A stretch of 64,000 bases of DNA, from positions 1 through 64,000 of the forward strand of contig JBQCGD010000168.1 in assembly GCA_051955985.1 (NCBI GenBank), written 5' to 3'. Positions 60,283 through 64,000 of the stretch are shown piece after piece. The stretch comes from DATKPA01 sp051955985. GTDB lineage: Bacteria; Planctomycetota; Phycisphaerae; WQYP01. A program made the position numbers and the translations under genes. Positions within the stretch are counted from its first letter, which is position 1. Each line of letters starts with the position of its first letter. The notes under the pieces were generated by a model that was not told where the DNA came from, ran no database searches, and was given only the letters and a program-made list of their open reading frames with translations.

Positions 60283-62639
60283 GCGAGATCAATCACACTG
60301 CGGAAGCCGCAACCGCCCTCCGCGCTGCCCGCACCGTGCTCGTGCTGCGTACCGACGCCATCGGCGACAACGTCCTTGCCTCCGCGCTCCTCCCGCACCT
60401 GCGCGCCGCCTGCTCGAACGCCCGCCTCGTTTATGCCTGCCAGGACCGTGTCGCCGACCTCTTCACCGTTTCGCCGCACCTCGACCACGTCGTCCAGTTC
60501 AATCGCGGGCGAGCTTACGCAGATGAAGGCTATCGCCAGGAAGTGATCGCCACGCTTCGCGCCCTCCACGCCGATATCGTTCTCACTCCTATGTTCACCC
60601 GCGAACCCCTCTGCGATGTGCTCACCGCTCAAACGCGAGCCCCGCTGCGCATCGGCTTCCTCTGCGATTCCGCGGCAGAGCGCGACGCCTCCTACACCCA
60701 CCTCGTGGAACCGCGGGCCGGCTGGGGCTTGGAATTGGCGAGGGTTTCCGAGTTCCTCGACGCGTTCGACCTCCGCACCAACGCTGCCCAGCTCCGCCCG
60801 GAAGTGCCACTCACGCCCGCCGACCTCCAATTCGCCCACGATTTCTGCACCACGCGCGACATCGATCCCGCCCGCGCCATTGTCTTGTTCGCCGGCGCTC
60901 TGGCCGAATACCGCATCCCGCGCGAAATCGCACCCGCCCTCGCAATCGCCTTGAATCCGCGGGAATACACAATCATCTCCCTCGGCGCCGCCCCAGAATT
61001 CGCCCTCCACGAAGAAATGATGCGCGGCCTCGGCTTCCGCCACCTCAACCTCTGCGGCCGCACCTCCATCCGGCAGACCGCCGCCCTCCTCCAACGCGCA
61101 CAACTCGCCGTCGGCGCCGAAACCGGCTCCGCGCATCTCGCATGCGCTGTCGGAACAAGGAACGTCGTCGTCCTCGGCGGCGGACACTTCGGCCGCTTCA
61201 TGCCCTGGTCCCCACTCACCACCGCCGCCTCCGTCCCCCTCGAATGCTTCCAGTGCGATTGGAAGTGCCGGCACGCCCATGTGCATTGCATCCGCGACGT
61301 CCAGGCCTCCACCATCGCCGCCGCCATCCGCACAGCGCTCCAGGGCAATTCCCCGAAGCCCCGCCTCGTCGTTCAAACCTCATCCGCCTCGGAAATTCCA
61401 ACATCCGATATCCGGCAATGGATCGATCCCGCCGCCGTCGAGATCATCCCCGTCGCAGGCGACCCCGCCTCCGTAATCCGTCTCCCCTCCGCCCCTCCCT
61501 CCGATGCAATCCCCCCTGCATTTCGCGTCACCGCCATCGTTTCCACCTACAACGCCGAACACCTCCTCGCCGGCTGCCTCCAGGATCTCGTCGATCAAAC
61601 CCTCTTCGCCCGCGGCGAGCTCGAAATCCTCATCATCGACAGCGCCTCCCCTACGAACGAACGCGCCATCGTCGACTCCTTCCAACGTCTGCACGGCGAC
61701 GACCGCATCCGGTGCATCCGCACCGCTGAACGCGAAACCCTCTACGCCGCATGGAACCGCGGCATCGACGCCGCCCGCGGCCAATACCTCACCAACGCAA
61801 ACACCGACGACCGCCACCACCCCGAAATGCTCGAAATCCTCGCCGACACCCTCGACCAGCACCCCGACGCCGTTCTCGCTTATGCCGACAGCGATGTCAC
61901 CCATGACGAAAACGCCTCCTGGTCCGATGCACGCCGCGTGAAGCATCTCGACTGGCCCGATTTCGATCGCAACACCCTCTTCGAAAACAATTTCGCCGGT
62001 CCCCACCCCATGTGGCGCCGCACCGTGCACGACGAGGTCGGCTGCTTCGACTCAACGATGATCTCCTCCGGCGACTACGAATTCTGGCTCCGCCTCGCCC
62101 TTCAATCAAAATTCATCCATGTTCCCCGTCGCCTCGGCCTCTATCTCGAAAACCCCAACAGCATCTCGCTCGGAAACGCCGGACTCGCCTGGTACGAATC
62201 CCAGGTCGCACGCCAACGCTACTGGAACCAGCAGTGGGGCGAAAACCCGGGAACAAGGCACACCACCACCGCTTTCCGCAACCTTGCCGCGCAAATCGCC
62301 TCCCTCCCGGAAAACACGTGCGTCGCACTCTTCGGCGCCGGCCAGCACACGAAGCGCCACATCGAACGCTTCATCGCCGCAATCGAACCTCATGCACGCC
62401 TCGCTGCAATCCTCGACGACCGTGCCTCCACAGGAGCTGCCCTCGCCGGCCGCCCCATCATCGCCCCCGCCGATGCAGCGGAGTTCGACATTCAGGCAGT
62501 CGTCATCTCGTCCGACACCTACGAAGCGGCCCTCGCCGCGCGGGCAATGGAGGCCCTGCCTCCCGAGCTCCCCATCCTCGCCCTCTATCGCCCGGACCTT
62601 GGCCGCTCCGCCGCCCCGGAAAGCATCGGCGCCGCATGA
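60279..62639 (+). CDS. GT9-GT2 glycosyltransferase fusion with C-terminal Rossmann module
   Basis: A 786-residue protein with three parts. Residues about 15-365 resemble GT9 heptosyltransferases (VLVLRTDAIGDNVLASALLPHL; VGAETGSAHLACAVGT). Residues about 405-660 are a GT2 domain (VTAIVSTYNAEHLLAGCL, LIIDSASPTNERAIV, YLTNANTDDRHHPEML, SSGDYEFWLRLAL). Residues about 685-780 are a Rossmann-like module (CVALFGAGQHTKRHIERFIA, AAILDDRASTGAALAGRPII) resembling that in the FkbM protein. Two different glycosyl transfers could therefore be carried out by one chain. Confidence 0.85.
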   Translation: MSEINHTAEAATALRAARTVLVLRTDAIGDNVLASALLPHLRAACSNARLVYACQDRVADLFTVSPHLDHVVQFNRGRAYADEGYRQEVIATLRALHADIVLTPMFTREPLCDVLTAQTRAPLRIGFLCDSAAERDASYTHLVEPRAGWGLELARVSEFLDAFDLRTNAAQLRPEVPLTPADLQFAHDFCTTRDIDPARAIVLFAGALAEYRIPREIAPALAIALNPREYTIISLGAAPEFALHEEMMRGLGFRHLNLCGRTSIRQTAALLQRAQLAVGAETGSAHLACAVGTRNVVVLGGGHFGRFMPWSPLTTAASVPLECFQCDWKCRHAHVHCIRDVQASTIAAAIRTALQGNSPKPRLVVQTSSASEIPTSDIRQWIDPAAVEIIPVAGDPASVIRLPSAPPSDAIPPAFRVTAIVSTYNAEHLLAGCLQDLVDQTLFARGELEILIIDSASPTNERAIVDSFQRLHGDDRIRCIRTAERETLYAAWNRGIDAARGQYLTNANTDDRHHPEMLEILADTLDQHPDAVLAYADSDVTHDENASWSDARRVKHLDWPDFDRNTLFENNFAGPHPMWRRTVHDEVGCFDSTMISSGDYEFWLRLALQSKFIHVPRRLGLYLENPNSISLGNAGLAWYESQVARQRYWNQQWGENPGTRHTTTAFRNLAAQIASLPENTCVALFGAGQHTKRHIERFIAAIEPHARLAAILDDRASTGAALAGRPIIAPADAAEFDIQAVVISSDTYEAALAARAMEALPPELPILALYRPDLGRSAAPESIGAA

Positions 62640-62717
62640 GGAATTTTCACGAAGCCGCTCCGCCGCTGCCGAAAAGTGATGCAGTGTCCCACCGTCCTCC
62701 AGTTCAGGAACCCACCC

Positions 62718-63530
62718 ATGGCCGAAGCATGGTTCGTTGATGAAGGTGTAAACATCCTCCGCGGCGCCGCCGCCGAAGCCGCCATTCGCGACCGCTCCGA
62801 CGCCAGGCACCTCGTGCCCGGCAAAGGCATCGTCCGCATCCCGGCAGAACGCTGGAAAATCGCCCAGACCTTCGAACGCACCGGCTGGATGGAAAAATGG
62901 CGCGGCACCTCCGATGACCGCAACCTCCTCCACGCCGAGGCCTGCAACCACTACCACGCACTCGCAGGCCGCCGGTTTGAACACGCTATCGAACTCGGCT
63001 GCGGCCCCTTCACCAACATCCGCGTCATCGCCGACATCGCCGATATTGCCAAAACCACGCTGCTCGACCCCCTCATGGCCTCCTACCTCGAACTCCCGAA
63101 GTGCCGCTATTCCCGCACCGAACTGCGCACCCACTCCGCCAGCCGCGTGATCCCCATCGCCGAAACGATGATCTGCCCCATCGAAGAAATGCCCGTGGAA
63201 AACCGCCGTTACGACCTCGTCGTCATGATGAACGTCATTGAACACTGCTTCGACGTGCAGAAAATCTTCGAAAAGATTCTCGCCATCACCGCACCCGGCG
63301 CCATCTTCGTCTTCCACGATGCCATCTACGACGCCGACAAAACCGCCAGCGTCGTGAAAGGCCACTACTACGAGGCCGGCCACCCGCTCATGGTCGCATT
63401 CCCCCTGCTCCAGGCCTTCATGAAAGACCATTTCGAAACGCTCCATTACACCGAGGTCCCCGAACCCGCCGACCAGATCGAAGTCTGCCCTCACGTCGGC
63501 CTCTTCTACTTCATCGGAAGACGTCGCTGA
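62718..63530 (+). CDS. Class I SAM-dependent methyltransferase
   Basis: A 270-residue methyltransferase. The SAM site HAIELGCGPFTNIRVIAD is preceded by about 100 residues of N-terminal extension, and motif IV-V is YDLVVMMNVIEHCFDVQKIF. The ending ICPHVGLFYFIGRRR-like EVCPHVGLFYF is characteristic of methyltransferases of glycan clusters. AGGA precedes ATG 62718; a GTG at 62676 and ATG 62679 are possible alternative starts. Gap to the fusion gene is 78 bases. Confidence 0.78.
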   Translation: MAEAWFVDEGVNILRGAAAEAAIRDRSDARHLVPGKGIVRIPAERWKIAQTFERTGWMEKWRGTSDDRNLLHAEACNHYHALAGRRFEHAIELGCGPFTNIRVIADIADIAKTTLLDPLMASYLELPKCRYSRTELRTHSASRVIPIAETMICPIEEMPVENRRYDLVVMMNVIEHCFDVQKIFEKILAITAPGAIFVFHDAIYDADKTASVVKGHYYEAGHPLMVAFPLLQAFMKDHFETLHYTEVPEPADQIEVCPHVGLFYFIGRRR

Positions 63531-63558
63531 TCAAGCACGCCTCCCGTGTTTCCGCCCC

Positions 63559-64000
63559 TCACCCCGTCGCTCCACACCCCAGCCCGCGCATCACGTGCGC
63601 GAGAAACGACTTCCACCGCACGTCATAGCTGAAGTGCATCTGCAGCGATTCCCCTAATTGCGCCCCCATCGCCTCCCGCTCCGCGTCGCTCGAGAGAAAC
63701 CGCGTCGCCATCGCACGCAGCTCCTCCGCATTTGAAAATCCGATCTCCCGCAGCGACGGCATCAGCAAAAACGGGTGCGGCACAAACTGCGCGCTCGCAA
63801 GACCGCGGACAATGACCTCCTCTGACAACCCCGATTCCTTCACGCGCCGATGGTACTCCGAAGAAACCTTCGACCACGCCGCCGCCAGCTTCTCGTCCCG
63901 GAGCGCATCCAACTCCTCAATCGAGCGAATGTCGCGCGCCGTCACCGCCTGGCTCACCAGGTGAATCGCTTCCTGCACCGATGCATCCGCGCGCTCATAT
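63559..64000 (-). CDS. Glycosyltransferase-like protein, C-terminal part (cut by window edge)
   Basis: The reading frame stays open to the last base of the window, so the gene starts outside. The visible 147 or so residues form a helical C-terminal region ending QMHFSYDVRWKSFLAHVMRGL, a pattern seen at the end of glycosyltransferases of surface-glycan clusters. The central FVPHPFLLMPSLREIGFSNAEEL segment supports this weakly. It converges on the methyltransferase gene. Confidence 0.5.
   Translation of the reverse strand, partial: YERADASVQEAIHLVSQAVTARDIRSIEELDALRDEKLAAAWSKVSSEYHRRVKESGLSEEVIVRGLASAQFVPHPFLLMPSLREIGFSNAEELRAMATRFLSSDAEREAMGAQLGESLQMHFSYDVRWKSFLAHVMRGLGCGATG

Overview
The window looks like a chromosomal piece of a high-GC planctomycete, most likely class Phycisphaerae. 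This is inferred from PEP-CTERM surface proteins, a dockerin-type repeat fused to PEP-CTERM, tandem large secreted glycosidases with LacI and ROK regulators, a RedB-like protein paired with a hybrid histidine kinase, and very strong strand-dependent codon bias. No rRNA, tRNA, CRISPR array or mobile element was recognised. The window cuts a gene at its right edge.

Region 1 (about 0.1-20.7 kb) is a plant-polysaccharide locus. It holds two paralogous LacI regulators, a lone OmpR-type DNA-binding protein, a GH2 and a GH35 beta-galactosidase-like enzyme, two tandem BNR_4 beta-propeller proteins (one surface-anchored), a sodium:solute symporter, a GH43-type galactanase/arabinosidase-like enzyme, a ROK regulator and a complete L-arabinose pathway (araA-araB-araD). 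The set fits depolymerisation of an arabinose- and galactose-rich polymer such as arabinogalactan, followed by uptake and conversion of arabinose to xylulose 5-phosphate.

Region 2 (20.7-30.9 kb) is an assimilatory nitrate cluster: a divergent LysR regulator, a cytoplasmic NrtA/NasS-like nitrate-binding protein, an NNP-type nitrate transporter, nirB, nirD and a 1198-residue nitrate reductase fused to its own FAD/NAD(P) reductase module. Two glycosyltransferases, a THUMP-like methyltransferase, a hybrid histidine kinase with a RedB-like partner, and a secreted ThuA-like protein follow (30.9-38.6 kb).

Region 3 (38.8-57.9 kb) carries an unusual M1 metallopeptidase, an ABC-2 exporter operon with a large membrane protein of unknown function, citrate synthase, a PQQ-propeller lipoprotein, a DHPR-like SDR, SixA, an esterase/SMP-30 fusion, two PEP-CTERM proteins (one only 59 residues), a histone-deacetylase-family amidohydrolase and a class I aminotransferase.

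Region 4 (58.1-64 kb) is a surface-glycan cluster with overlapping genes: an FkbM methyltransferase, a glycosyltransferase, a GT9-GT2-Rossmann fusion, a methyltransferase and a partial convergent gene.

Across the window the + strand changes from strongly G-rich to strongly C-rich at about 42.5-44 kb, whichever strand the genes lie on. This is the polarity expected at a replication terminus, although a dif site was not found.
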